Shown: in pieces, positions 12,481 through 23,800 of the stretch | Position numbering within the stretch: position 1 is the first letter of the stretch | Layout: each line of letters opens with the position of its first letter | Source of the DNA: Rhinopithecus roxellana | Lineage: Eukaryota; Chordata; Mammalia; Primates; Cercopithecidae | DNA: 64,000 nt | Assembly (NCBI RefSeq): GCF_007565055.1 | Contig: NC_044557.1 | Coordinates: 141,550,493 to 141,614,492 of the forward strand | Reading direction: 5' to 3' | Made by a program: the position numbers and the translations under genes | The notes under the pieces: generated by a model | Told to the model about the DNA's origin: nothing | The model's database searches: none | What the model saw: only the letters and a program-made list of their open reading frames with translations

Positions 12481-13288
12481 TTTGTCCCACTTATAGCAGC
12501 TCTACGAGGGAAAGTTTCATTCTTTCTCAGATTAAGTTTTAGGTAAGTAGTTTACACCAGAGCACATCTTGCCAAAACCCTGCCATCCCACTCAACATTT
12601 CTACCTCTAAAAAAGTGGCAGTCAAGTTCTGTTTATTCTGAGGATCAGTTATCTTCTGTATTCGTGTGTATAATGGCATGGATTTAAAAATAATCTGGGC
12701 AAATTTCAACTGCAAATAGCATGTAAATATCAATGACATGTAATAGTCTTAGTTCTTCTCTACAAGGGTATATGCTCAGCCCTTATTGGGAGTAAAAACA
12801 CCTGTGCACATTAGCGAGGCTTCCTTGACCTCACAGAGTCTCTCAGTAATTTGGTCCCAGTTCCCTGGATCCAGGTAATTAACAGAAATGAATGAAACAG
12901 GCTAGTGCAAAATAGAAAGGGATGGTGGCAAAGTATGTTAAACCAAAGAGGAATCAATTAAAAAAAAAAAATACAATGTGTCCCAAAACACGCATTTGAG
13001 TTGGGAGCAGTGACTGATTCAACATTTATAGAGAACCCTGCGGAGTCCTTGACATTGTGGAAAGAATAGAAGTAGAATGAGCCTAGAAAACCCATGTTTT
13101 CATTTTTGATTTCTTTAAATACATCAGAATGCAATATTTTCCCCTTCTCAAAAATATATCTAGAAAGAAAGAGATGGGGAAATGCATAGCAGCCATTGGT
13201 GGAAGTTGACCCTGGAAGCTAATTCTAGAATAACTTAAAAATTTAAGTTGTCTGGGTTTCCCTTTTATACCTGCTCTGAGTAGGATGG
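12481..13288. other. Spacer between inverted-repeat arms, no feature recognised
   Basis: 808 bp with no repeat or exon recognised; an A11 run at 12961-12971. Confidence 0.5.
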
Positions 13289-13554
13289 AAATTCAGTTTT
13301 GCTTGGTGGAAGGTCCTTGCTTCTCTTCTTAGATTCCACAGTGATTTCTTAGGCTAGCTTCACTGTCATTTGATTCAGCCAAAAATGATGTCTTATAAAA
13401 ATGTTCAATAAAGGTCTCACCTCTAAGCAGATTCTACTTGTTCAAGTTTATGAGTTACAACTACCTTAAGTCTTAGAATCATAGCAGTAATGAGCATAAA
13501 GGCAGTGGAGACGCTGTGATAAGTTTTACTGAAATGAGAAAGATAAAATCTTCT
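13289..13554 (-). repeat. Right arm of the ~265-bp inverted repeat
   Basis: Ends gatgataaaatcttct-like and contains aggctagcttcactgtcatt, the exact reverse complement of aatgacagtgaagctagcct in the left arm. No target-site duplication is visible outside the arms. Confidence 0.9.
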
Positions 13555-13986
13555 GTTAGTTTAGAATATGAATATTTCCAGTAATTGATACTGTCATTGT
13601 CTGGGCCAAGTGGGTAAAACAGCATTTCTTTTCTGATCTTGTAGGAAATTGTTTTATGTAATGAGGAGGTACACTGGTAGAGCTATATTGGTAAAGGTTG
13701 TGCCTGCTGTGCTGGATTAAATATTCCTTGCAAGGGTACCAGGAAAAGGGGAGGGACTTTATAGTTGCTAACCCTGAAAAAAGATTTGTTGCATCAGATG
13801 AACCTTTAAACTTAAGAAACGTTTACCAACTCAATATTTATTTGATCTAAATAGTCAGTATGTAATGGTGTAATACCCCTGGTACTTTTCCAAAGTCATC
13901 AATAATGAGGGCATACCTTGTGGTTGTTCATTTTTTAGTCCCTGTGAATTTATTTGATTGCCTTAGATTGCCACATTTGTTTTTCC
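13555..13986. other. Non-coding, nothing recognised
   Basis: About 430 bp of sequence with no feature I can name. Confidence 0.4.
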
Positions 13987-14267
13987 TTTTTTTGGCCGGA
14001 GTCTCGCTCTGCCTCCAGACTGGAGTGCAGTGTCGTGATCTCGGCTCACTGCAACCTCCACCTCCCAGGTTCAAGCGATTCTCCTGCCTCAGCCTCCTGA
14101 GTAGCTGGGATTACGGGCGCATGCCACCACACCCAGCTAATTCTTGTATTTTTAGTAGATGCGTGGTTTCACCATGTTGGCCAGGATAGTTTTGATCTCC
14201 TGACCTCGTCATCCACCTGCCTTGACCTCCCATAGTGCTAGGATTACAGGTGTGAGCCACTCCCGGC
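13987..14267 (-). mobile_element. AluS-like element, inverted
   Basis: ggccggagtctcgctctgcc to gtgtgagccactcccggcg, with flank repeat gattgccac on both sides. Confidence 0.92.
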
Positions 14268-14789
14268 GTGATTGCCACTTTTTTGAAAGATGGGGATGTT
14301 GAGTGGGGTGGCAGGTTTTTGGCAATGTATGCATTGCTGTAATCTATCTACCCATATCTGACTGTTGGTTTATACAATACAGAGAACCATGGGCTAAGTC
14401 TTATTTTTTCAGCTACAAAATAAAAATCCTATCATTAAATCTTAGAATCTGAGTTGGCAGATAATCTTGTGTAATACCCTTCTGACTAAAACTGGTTCCA
14501 CAAAATTCCTGAATCAACTGTCCTCCTTTTTAGGTAATGACAGACGTCTGCTACCTTTAGAGGTGGCAGCTTCCTATGGGTAGGAACACTTTTTGTTAGG
14601 GAGATATGCATTTTATTGGGTCAGTGCCTTACTCTTTTTATGTGATATCCTTTATTTGTAGTTTTATTTTCTGAAGTAAATACATAGGATCATTGCCTTC
14701 CTACATCTTGCCATTCACGTATTTAAAGAAAGTTTTTATCTCTTTTCTATGTCTTTTTTCCTAAGAATGAAAAGAAACTAAATATAGCA

Positions 14790-15300
14790 ATAATACCTAT
14801 TCATGATTCTAAAACTTTTTGCTATTTGTCAGATACTTTGCTTGTTCACTTATTCCTTGTGATAGTTCTGAGATATCTGTTTTATTAAATTAAATTAATT
14901 AATTTTTTTTTTTGAGATGGAGTCTCGCTCTGTCGCCCAGGCTGGAGTGCAGTGGTGTGATCTCAGCTCACTGCAACCTCTGTCTTCTGGTCTCAAGTGA
15001 TTCTCCTGCCTCAGCCTCCCAAGTAGCTGGGATTACAGGTGCACCACCACACCCAGCTAATTTTTATACTTTTGGTAGAGACGGGGTTTTGCCATGTTGG
15101 CCAGGCTGTTCTCGAACTCCTAACCTCAGGTGATGCACCAGCCTTGGCCACCCAAAGAGCTGGGATGACAGACGTGAGCCACCACACCTGACCTGTGTGT
15201 TGTCTGTTTTAAAGATGAGAAGACCGAGATGCCAGTGACTTGTCCAAAGACACATGGCTGGTAACTCCTAGAGATTATTAGCTAGCTCAGAACTTGTTCC
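14790..15300 (-). repeat. MIR fragment split by an Alu
   Basis: The part before the Alu resembles the MIR body (catgattctaaaac…gtgatagttctgagatatct). The part after it resumes at ttttaaagatgagaagaccg and acacatggctggtaac, matching the MIR core. The split dates the MIR as older than the Alu. Confidence 0.6.
14903..15194 (-). mobile_element. AluS-like element, inverted, inside a MIR
   Basis: T-tail, gagatggagtctcgctctgt to gtgagccaccacacctgacc. Confidence 0.93.
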
Positions 15301-15464
15301 CTCTTTGGGCCACAGCTGTACGCTTGCTTATTATACCTGAACACCTGCAGTTTCTTTAATTGCCCTTTAAGTGATGACATGGTCTCCCAGGACCCCTCAT
15401 CCCATCTAGATTACTCTTCACTGAACATACCTGGTCAGCACTTAAGAAAAAGATGGATGCCAAG

Positions 15465-15590
15465 CATCCATTGATTCAGGAAATATCTGAGTATCTGCCA
15501 CGTGCCAAGCACTCCAGATATTTGGGTTATACCAGTGAATAAAGCAGTCAAGCAAATCCCTGCCTTCGTGCATCATACACTGAGGGTTTA
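15465..15590 (-). repeat. L2 fragment, inverted
   Basis: tctgccacgtgccaagcact and ccagtgaataaagcagtcaa…aaatccctgccttc resemble the reverse strand of the L2 3' end. Confidence 0.55.
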
Positions 15591-16490
15591 TGTTGTGGCT
15601 TAGTCCCTGTCCCCACAGTCAACACTGAAGAGGACTTTGAAACAAAGGACAGAAAAGTTGCAGGAGCGGGTTTGTGCTGTTAAGGCGTTAAGGTGGGAAT
15701 TCTATACGAAAAGTTCAAATGATGTGTTAAATATGGATCCAGTATCTCTGCTCACTCCCCCTTTGCATCACTTTAAACACACATTCGTTGCGTGGAATCA
15801 GAAAATAATGTTGACTTTAACTGATTTATACTCATTTATTTCTAGGCACAAAATGAGACTAAACAACAACTTGGCAATAGAAGGAAGAGGTTCCTGATGT
15901 TATCAGAGGTCATTTGAAATAAAATCCAGGCAAAATGAAAACACAAAAGATGTGATTTGTAGGGCCAGAAGACTTTGCTTGCTCTGAAATACGTTTTGAA
16001 TTCAAGAATATGAAGAGAATCAAGAATATTAGAGATTGAGAAGCCGAGAGATGGGTTATAAGTGAACTAGATAAACTGTAAAATGCACACAAGTGTATTA
16101 GAAAATGTTATGTGTTTCAGTGAAGGCTGTGAAAATCTTCAGCTGCTTCTTGTAGGTAACCTTCTTGTATTACATTATGGGAGGTTTTTCTAGCTTAGAG
16201 GTACAAGTTTTAATGTATGTTGGAATTTTTAATACAGACTTAAGTCCTGATGCGTATCTAGTATCTTTCTTTGTTGTTAAACATTAATTTTCCTCTATTG
16301 CTTACATTTAATAACTATTACATTTTCAGTTTTAAGGCAGTAATAGTTCATGAATTTGAAAAGTTAAAATCTATTGGAGATGAAGTTTTAAAATTCTAAC
16401 GTCTTTCAAATATATTTTTGGTAACATCTTGATGACCTTCAAATTTTCTTTCATCAACTGAATGTTAGGGGGCTGCCGAGAGCATGGGAA
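15591..16490. other. Non-coding, nothing recognised
   Basis: About 0.9 kb without a repeat or exon I recognise. Confidence 0.4.
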
Positions 16491-16499
16491 GCACTAGCA

Positions 16500-16740
16500 T
16501 TCTGCTTCTCACTGCTTCTGGGTTATGCAGCATAGAAGAGAGGGCATGGAGTTTGGAGCCACACAGACCTGAGGTTCAAATCGAGCTTTGTGATTTTGAG
16601 AAGTTCCTTAACATCTCTGAGCCTTAGCTTCATCATCCAAAGATAGGATATTTCTCCTGAGGTGGTTGGGAGGGTTAAATGAAGCGTGTCAAGAGCCCAA
16701 GATACAATAGGAGAGCAATGACTAGTCTCTATTATTAATT
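16500..16740 (-). repeat. MIR element
   Basis: catggagtttggagccacac, acctgaggttcaaatc, cttaacatctctgagcctta and ggttaaatgaagcg follow the MIR consensus on its reverse strand for about 240 bp. Confidence 0.8.
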
Positions 16741-16850
16741 TTTATTTGTGTATATCAAAGTCTGGGGTACACTGGCCTTGCCTAAAAATGGAATCCACTT
16801 TGCTTTGAATTACTTTTTCTCCCCATATGATAGTCCCGAATATTTATTCA

Positions 16851-16881
<31 letters not shown>

Positions 16882-17430
16882 GCCCAACATCCAAAAGTAA
16901 AGGAAACAATATTCTGCAACTCCATCGATTCTGAGTTTTTCTTCAGTGTGCTATATTCAGCTAGATGATGTCATCATCTGCTAACACTGGCTTTTCACCA
17001 AGCTGTGGTGACAAGTTTCTTTCCTTAAGGCACATTCTGGAATAGTGTTTCATCTCAGTTTAGAATGTGTACTTCATAACTGGACTATTTATTGGTAGGA
17101 ACTGCCTGTGCTTCACTTTCTGGGATGTGGCAGTTAACACTTTGCTCATCAGAGCGCTCTGCTTCCTCAGCCTAGTGTTCATCATGGGAAATTTTGAGCT
17201 CTGGAAAAATGTAAACTTTATGCTTGTCTCTTTAAATGGTGCAGACTAATCAGAAACTTCAGTGGCCACAACAAAACAAAACCATTAGCAAAAAACAAAG
17301 AAGTTTTGTTTTTAATTGTAAAAACAAATTTTTATTACATTGCTTCTGAAATGCTAATGTATATTTTATTCATTTATGGAGAGTCAGGCAGACTTGATTT
17401 TGTCTGACATTGTCCTGACATTGGTCTGTA
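16741..17430. other. Non-coding, with a (TTTTC)n stretch
   Basis: A ttttc repeat and T-run lie at about 16854-16881; the rest is unassigned. Confidence 0.45.
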
Positions 17431-17436
17431 CTAGCA

Positions 17437-17812
17437 TCTTAGTCTGTTTGAGCTGTCATAATAAAATACCATTGACTGGGGGCTTAAACAACAGACATTT
17501 ATTTTTCATTGTTCTGGAGGCTAGGAGTTGAGATTATGGTGCCAGCATGGTTGGGCTCTGGGGAGGGCTCTTTTTCTGGCCTGCAGATGGCAGCCTTCTC
17601 CCTGTGTCCTCACTTGGTGGAGAGAAAACACCCGCTCCAGGCTCTTCCTCTTTTTATAAGGACACTAATTCCATCATGGGTGCCCCACCCACATGATCTC
17701 GTCTAGCCCTAATTACCTTCTAAAGGCCCTACCTCCAAATACTATCACATTGCAGGTCAGAACTTCATAGGAATTTTTGGGGAACACAAACATTTAGTCT
17801 GTAACAACCAGC
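17437..17812. repeat. Old LTR-like interspersed repeat, family not resolved
   Basis: gagctgtcataataaaatac, ttctggaggctaggagttga, ctccctgtgtcctcacttgg and ccaaatactatcacattgc form a common primate interspersed sequence that I remember as MaLR-like, but I cannot name it with certainty. Confidence 0.5.
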
Positions 17813-17814
17813 TA

Positions 17815-17990
17815 GTACTACTTATCCTCTTTAAGCACTGGTTTTCTGACCTACAAACTAAAGATAATAAAAGTACTTACCTCATAGGGTTGATAGGTAA
17901 TTCAGTTACGTTAATATATGTAATACACTTAGTCTAGTTCCTAAAACCTAGTACATGCTTGATAAATGCTAGCTCTCAGTGGTAACACCA
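17815..17990 (-). repeat. MIR fragment
   Basis: tacttacctcatagggttga followed by tagtacatgcttgataaatgct matches the reverse strand of MIR. Confidence 0.65.
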
Positions 17991-18345
17991 GAAGTAACTC
18001 ATAACGATGATAGTGTATTTTAGGAGCGTGTCTCATTCCAGGAACTTACCAGAACTCTTCTGAAATTATAAATTGATGATTGAATTCTTTTTAAGTGATA
18101 GTAATGAGAATCTCTATCTTCGTCCATATTTCTGTCACCATTTTCTCTTCCTAGGCTAATTGTGAGCTTCCTGTATCTGAATCCTGTTCCCTTCAGCCCT
18201 GTCCCTCCAGGTCAGCTTTCCCTGAGGCTGTGGAGTTTTGGGTTCTTCTCACTGTGACCTTGCCATATACTTAAGTGCTTGTTTCTCATTGCCTGTGGCT
18301 CCCTAGTCTTTGCTTCAAACCCTTCACACTTTTTCTCTAACTTTT

Positions 18346-18654
18346 CTTTCTTTCTTTCTTTTTTTTTTTTTTTTGAGGCAGAGTCTCGCTCTGTTGCCCG
18401 GACTGGAGTGCAGTGGCCGGATCTCAGCTCACTGCAAGCTCCGCCTCCTGGGTTTACGCCATTCTCCTGCCTCAGCCTCCCGAGTAGCAGGGACTACAGG
18501 CGCCCGCCACCTCGCCCGGCTAGTTTTTGTATTTTTAGTAGAGACGGGGTTTCACCGTGTTAGCCAGGATGGTCTCGATCTCCTGACCTCGTGATCCGCC
18601 CGTCTCGGCCTCCCAAAGTGCTGGGATTACAGGCTTGAGCCACCGCGCCCGGCC
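18346..18654 (-). mobile_element. AluYRa-like element, inverted
   Basis: Full-length with little divergence: gaggcagagtctcgctctgt to gcttgagccaccgcgcccgg. Carries gtggccggatctcagctcac and cgccacctcgcccggctagt. Target-site duplication tctctaactttt at 18334-18345 and 18655-18666. Confidence 0.95.
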
Positions 18655-18666
18655 TCTCTAACTTTT

Positions 18667-19335
18667 TTCCATGCCATATCATCATCTTCTTCATTTACTT
18701 CAGAGTCGCTTACATAAAGAGGATGAAAGTTTCTTTGGGGCTTCTGAATAAAGGTGGCCAGGTTCCTAAATCTTCACATTCATGTTGCCAAGCAGACTTT
18801 TCTGATTACCTAAAATATTCTTTATGATCTCTCCTCCATAAAACCTTCTAGAATGATCCGCAGAGAGCACCCTGCTGCTGCTTCTTTGAACCCTGAGAAT
18901 GGATTCAATTTTGTTGTCTACCAGTAGACCATCTGATTGATTGAAACATCTTATTCCCCAACAGTGAGCTGAGAAAAGAAGAGTTTTCTGTGAGAAAGAA
19001 TTAGTGGTGATCAGAGTGAAACATACATGTTAAAGCTATATTATACTTAGTTTTGAATGCTCTTTGGTACTGATTGTAGAATTTGGGGCATTTTGAGATT
19101 TTGATAAGTGATAAAAGCATTTTAAATCTTAAAACATAGGCTATGTGTAACCAATTACAAATATATTTCAGGGAAGAATTATTAAAGGGAGAAACTTTTT
19201 TATTGTGGCATATGTTCCAACAAAATATATTTTAAGACAGTTATCTGAAGCATAGGGGTTCATGAGAATATTTGTGTTTGTGGGTGTGTATATGTATATA
19301 TAATGTGCACACACATCCTTTTATAAAAAATATCA
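18667..19335. other. Non-coding, nothing recognised
   Basis: A short (TG)n/(TA)n stretch at about 19274-19302; otherwise no feature. Confidence 0.4.
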
Positions 19336-19635
19336 TAGCTGGGTGCAGTGGCTTATGCCTGTAATGTCAGCACTTTGGGAGGCCGAGGTGGGCGGATCAC
19401 CTGAGGTTGGGAATTTGAGACCAGCCTGGCCAACATGGTGAAACCCCATGTATAGTAAAAATACAAGAATTAGTCGAGTGTGGTAGCAGACGTCTGTAAT
19501 CCCAGCCACTCAGGAGGCAAGAGAATTGCTTGCACCTGGGAGGTGAAGGTTGCAGTGAGCCAAGATGGCACCACTGCACTCCAGCCTGGGCAACAGAGTG
19601 AGACTCTGTCCTTAAAAAAAAAAAAGGGGGGGGGG
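19336..19635 (+). mobile_element. Alu element followed by an A11G10 junction
   Basis: gctgggtgcagtggcttatg to agtgagactctgtcctt, A-tail, then ten Gs at about 19626-19635, which is unusual at an Alu tail end. Confidence 0.9.
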
Positions 19636-19790
19636 CACTTTTCCAAACAGAAATTTACTTTCATTACCAAACAGTTTCATGGAGGAGATGGGAGATGAGA
19701 AGGACCTTGAGAGAATAAAAGGGTATGTGTAAGTAGAGATGAGCTTAAGCAGAGGATATTTTTAAATAGAGCGACTTTTTTATTTTGTAC

Positions 19791-19875
19791 TCCAGCATTG
19801 ATTTGTGTAGTCACAAATCAAGTGACTACAAATCAAGTGACTACAAATCAAATGACTACACAAATCAATACTGAA
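19791..19875 (+). repeat. Hairpin with internal 15-bp tandem repeat
   Basis: tccagcattgatttgtgtag(tca) at 19791-19813 pairs with tgactacacaaatcaatact(gaa) at 19853-19875, with about two mismatches in 23. The loop is built of ~15-bp units of the form acaaatcaagtgact, repeated about three times. Confidence 0.85.
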
Positions 19876-21075
19876 GAAAAAAGATATTTAAGTATCTTAA
19901 AAGCAAGTCAGTTCTGTTAATTGCTTTAAAGTTATTTAGATTTTTTACCTACAGCTAAGATATATGTTACTGAAATGACCTTTTATAAATCTTTTTCAGG
20001 CTTAGCATTTCTTAGTTGTGATTTCATTTAGAAAGAAAACACGTAGTGCCGTAATGATAGTTACTCTTGCTGATTTGTTGATACTATTGATTAGGCTAAT
20101 ATATGTAAGGTAACTACATTTTCTTCTATTTTTTTTTTTTTTTTTGGTAGTCCTTGAGCCATTTTAGGATACTTGCTTTCTAAAAAGAATATATTTAAAA
20201 TATGAAATTGTATATTTTGATAGAGGGAGGTCAAATAAATGTTTATATTTCAAAAAAATGAAGGGAAATACTTGTAGAGCTTAGGCAATGCTTGATATAC
20301 CTTGTGTTTTCCCCACAGACAAAAAAGCTTGTAAATGGCCTATGTTGGTTCTTTGGAACTGATGGCAAGAGAACAGAGTGTAGGATTGTAAGAATTTACG
20401 TCAGATTAATTTGGAAGGAGTTCCTTGATACTTAATTCTAGGCACACTGTCTCTATCTCATTAATTTCTATAAACGTCTTCATTAAGGAATTACACGGAT
20501 GCAGTTCTGCTGTTTCATCCACACTCATCCCTGCCTGCCATCCATCAAGTACTTCTGGAATTCCATACATGGATCAGACCACCCTGTGAAGACAACCGTG
20601 GCAGGAGCCAGGTTGGGGCCAGTAGCCCCAGAGAGGGACTCCTCACAGGGAGACGTGGCGCTGGGCTATGACCTCTTTTCAGCTTTCCGGCAACAAGCGT
20701 CTCATTAGCATGGGGTGCTGAGGTATGCTTAGCTAAGGAGGAAATCTCAAGAGCCGAAGCCTTGAAGAAAATCCAGCTCTTGTGTCCATGCCCAGAATGA
20801 TGCATTGCTAGCATACAGCCAGCTGCAAAAGGAAGAAATCAGACCCAAATGGGGAAGCAAGTTTCTTAATGCCCATATTTCTGTAAAGTTTTCTGTCAAG
20901 CCACTTCCACAGGGAGCTGATACCCAGTGGCCAATGCTTAAAAAAATTGTATTTGGAAATTTCTTTTAACAGAGGCTACAGAATCTTACTGAGACTGTGT
21001 CCTTAATGACTGTAGTGGCTGTCTGGCAACACAACCTCCTAGGTAAGAGGAGGAAAATGACCCAGGCTATATGCA
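19876..21075. other. Non-coding, no gene recognised
   Basis: About 1.2 kb with a T17 run near 20131-20147. A splice-like pair (ccccacag/ at 20318, ttgtaag at about 20387) encloses ~70 bp with no coding or homology support, so no exon is called. Confidence 0.4.
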
Positions 21076-21438
21076 TGCATTAGTTTGTTTTCACACTGCT
21101 TATAAAGACATACCTGAGATTGGATAATTTATTTTAAAAAAAGATGTTTAATGGACTCACAGTTCCACGTAGCTAGGGTGGCCTCACAATCATGGCAGAT
21201 GGCAAAAGGCATGTCTTACAGGGTGGCAGACGAGAGAATGAGAACCAAGTGAAAGGGATATCCCCTTATGAAACCATCAGATCTCATGAGACTTATTCCC
21301 TACCACGAGAACAGTGTGGGGGAAACTGCTCCCATGATTCAATTATCTCCCACTAGGTCCCTCCCACAACATGTAGGAATTATGGGAGCTACAATTCAAG
21401 ATGAGATTTCGTTGGGGACACAGCCAAACCATATCAAC
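21076..21438 (+). mobile_element. MSTA/MSTB-type MaLR solo LTR
   Basis: tgcattagtttgttttcaca through taatggactcacagttccac, aaccatcagatctcatgaga and gacacagccaaaccatatca; ~363 bp in the LTR sense direction, with no internal retroviral region next to it. Confidence 0.9.
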
Positions 21439-21775
21439 TTGGCCTTACTGGTCACAAGAAGCAGGGCTGAACCTGCATCCTGGAGTTGAGTAGATTGTGC
21501 ACTTGTTTGTACTACCCTGATAAGTAGCCGAGGGCAGAGACTGGGGAGGATTCTTACTACATTTTATTACATTTTCTCAGACAATATAATAGGGGATGCT
21601 GCTTGTCTTTAACATCTGCTTCTCAGTTTTTAGCTGGGCATCTACAAGAGCACCTGAAATAAAGACTAGGTCCCGTGTCTCCCCTGAAGCATACTAGGGT
21701 CAAATTCTAGCCAATAGCAAGTGAGGGAAAGCATCCTTTGTGACTTCTAGGAAGTATAGTTTTAAAAAGGGCATT

Positions 21776-22073
21776 GGCTGGGTACAGTGGCTCATCCCTG
21801 TAATCTCAAAACTTTGGGAAGCTGAGATATGAGGCTCACTTGAGCCCAGGAGTTTGGGACCAGCCTGGGCAACACAGTGAGACCCTATCTCTACAAAAAA
21901 ATAAAAATATTAGCCGGGCAAGGAGGGTGCCCCTGTATCCCAACTACTTGGGAGGCTGAAGTGGGAGGATTGCTTGAGCCCAAGAAGTCAAGGCTGCAGT
22001 GACCCAGGATCACACCACTGCACTGCAACCAGGGTGACAGAGGGAGACCTTGTGTCAAAAAATAAAAATAAAA
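21776..22073 (+). mobile_element. AluJ-like element
   Basis: ggctgggtacagtggctcat to gagggagaccttgtgtcaaa. The diverged left arm and cttgagcccaggagtttggg point to AluJ. Confidence 0.9.
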
Positions 22074-22178
22074 ACCTAGATGACGGGTTGAGAGGTGCAG
22101 CAAACCACTGTGGCACACATATACCCGTGTAACAAACCTGCATATTCCGCACATGTATCCTGGAACGGAAATTAAAAA
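22074..22178 (+). mobile_element. ~105-bp L1 3'-end fragment joined to the Alu tail
   Basis: acctagatgacgggttgaga, caaacctgcatattccgcac, catgtatcctggaacggaa and an A-run form the 3' terminus of a primate-age L1. It matches the end of the L1 at 9876-9993. Confidence 0.85.
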
Positions 22179-22204
22179 AAAAAGGAGGGAGGAAAAAAAA
22201 AAAA

Positions 22205-23800
22205 GAAAATGACCATATGGCCAAAAGTAATCTACAAATTCAGTGCAACTCCTATCAAAATACCACCATCATTCTTCACAGAACTAGAAAAAACAATCCT
22301 AATAGAACCAAAAAAGAGCCCACAGAGCCAAAGCAAGACTAAGCAAAAAGAACAAATCTGGAGGCATCACATTACCTGATTTCAAACTATACTGTAAGGC
22401 CATAGTTAGCAAAACAGCATGGTACTGGTATAAGAATAGCACACAGACCAGTGGAACAGCATAGAGAACCTAGAAATAAACCCCAATACTTAAAGCCAAC
22501 TGATCTTCAACAAAGTAAACATGGCATAAAGTGGGGGAAAGAACACTCTTTTCAACAAATGGTGCTGGAATAATTGGCTAGCCACATGCAGAAGAATGAA
22601 ACTGGATCCTCATCTCTCACCTTATACAAAAATCAGCTCAAGGTGGATCAAAGACTTAAATCTAAGACCTGAAATCATAAAAATTCTAAAAGATAACATT
22701 GGAAAAACCCTTCTAGACATTGACTTAGGCAAAGACTTCGTGACCAACAACCCAAAAGCAAATGCAACAAAAAGATAACTAGATGGACTTGATTAAACTA
22801 AAAAGCTTCTCCACAGCAAAAGAAATAATCAGCAGAATTAACAGACAACCCACAGAGTGGGAGAAAATTTTCACAGTCTATACATCTGACGAAGGACTAA
22901 TATCCAGAATCTACAAAGAACTCAAAGAAATCAGCAAGAAAAAAACCAGTGATCTAATCAAAAAGTAGGCTAAGGACATGAATAGACAATTCTCAAGAAG
23001 GTAAAATTCTCAGAAGATAAAATAATGGCCAAGAAGCATATGGAAAAATGTTCAGCATCACTAATTATCAGGGAAATGCAAATCAAAACCGTCGTGCAAT
23101 ACCACTTCACTCTTGCAAGAATGGCCATAATCAAGAAATCAGAAAAGAATAGATGTTGGCATGGGTGCAGTGAAAGGGGAATACTTTTACACTGTTAGTG
23201 GGAATGTAAACTAGTACAACCACTATGGAAAACAGTGTGGAGATTCCTTAAAGAATTAAAAGTAGATCTACCATTTGATCCAGTAATCCCACTACTAGGT
23301 ATGTACCAAAGGAAAAAAGTCATTATATGAAAAAGATACTTGCACATGCATATTTATAGTAGAACAATTTGCAATTGCAAAAATGTGGAATCAGCCCAAA
23401 AATCCCATGAATCAACAAGTGGAGAAAGAAAATGTGATACACACACACACACACACACACACACGCATGCACACCATGGAATACTACTCAGCCATAAACA
23501 GGAATGAAATAATGATATTTGCAGCAACCTGGATGGAACTGGATACTATCATTCTAAGTGAAGTAATTCAGGAATGGAAACCCAGACATTGTATGTTCTC
23601 AGTCACATGTGGGAGCTAAGCTATGACAACACAAAGGCATAAGAATGATACATTGGATTTTGGGGAATCAGGGGAAATGGTGGGGGCTGGTGAAGGATAA
23701 AAAACTACACACTGGGTACACGGTACACTACTTGGGTGTTGCATGCACCAACTTCTCAGAAATCACCACGGAAGAACTTACGTATTTATGTACATAGTTG
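22205..23800 (+). mobile_element. L1PB/L1MA-age L1 3' portion (ORF2 end and 3' UTR), inactive
   Basis: gaccatatggccaaaagtaa, ggtactggtataagaatagc, gatcttcaacaaagtaaaca, gaatggccataatcaagaaa and catggaatactactcagcca follow L1 ORF2 from the reverse transcriptase end to the C-terminus. The 3' UTR follows. Stops and frameshifts break the frame into 60-80 codon pieces. A (AC)n microsatellite sits at 23440-23463. Truncated at the 5' end. Confidence 0.9.

Noticed and set aside
19791..19875. tRNA- or miRNA-gene interpretation of the hairpin
   Set aside because: No tRNA A/B boxes and the loop is a tandem array; better described as a quasi-palindromic minisatellite.
20319..20387. Possible ~70-bp exon between a ccccacag acceptor and a gtaag donor
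   Set aside because: Such pairs occur by chance often; no homology to a known SLC7A2 5' exon that I can recall.
22596..23619. Several 60-80-codon ORFs
   Set aside because: Broken pieces of L1 ORF2.
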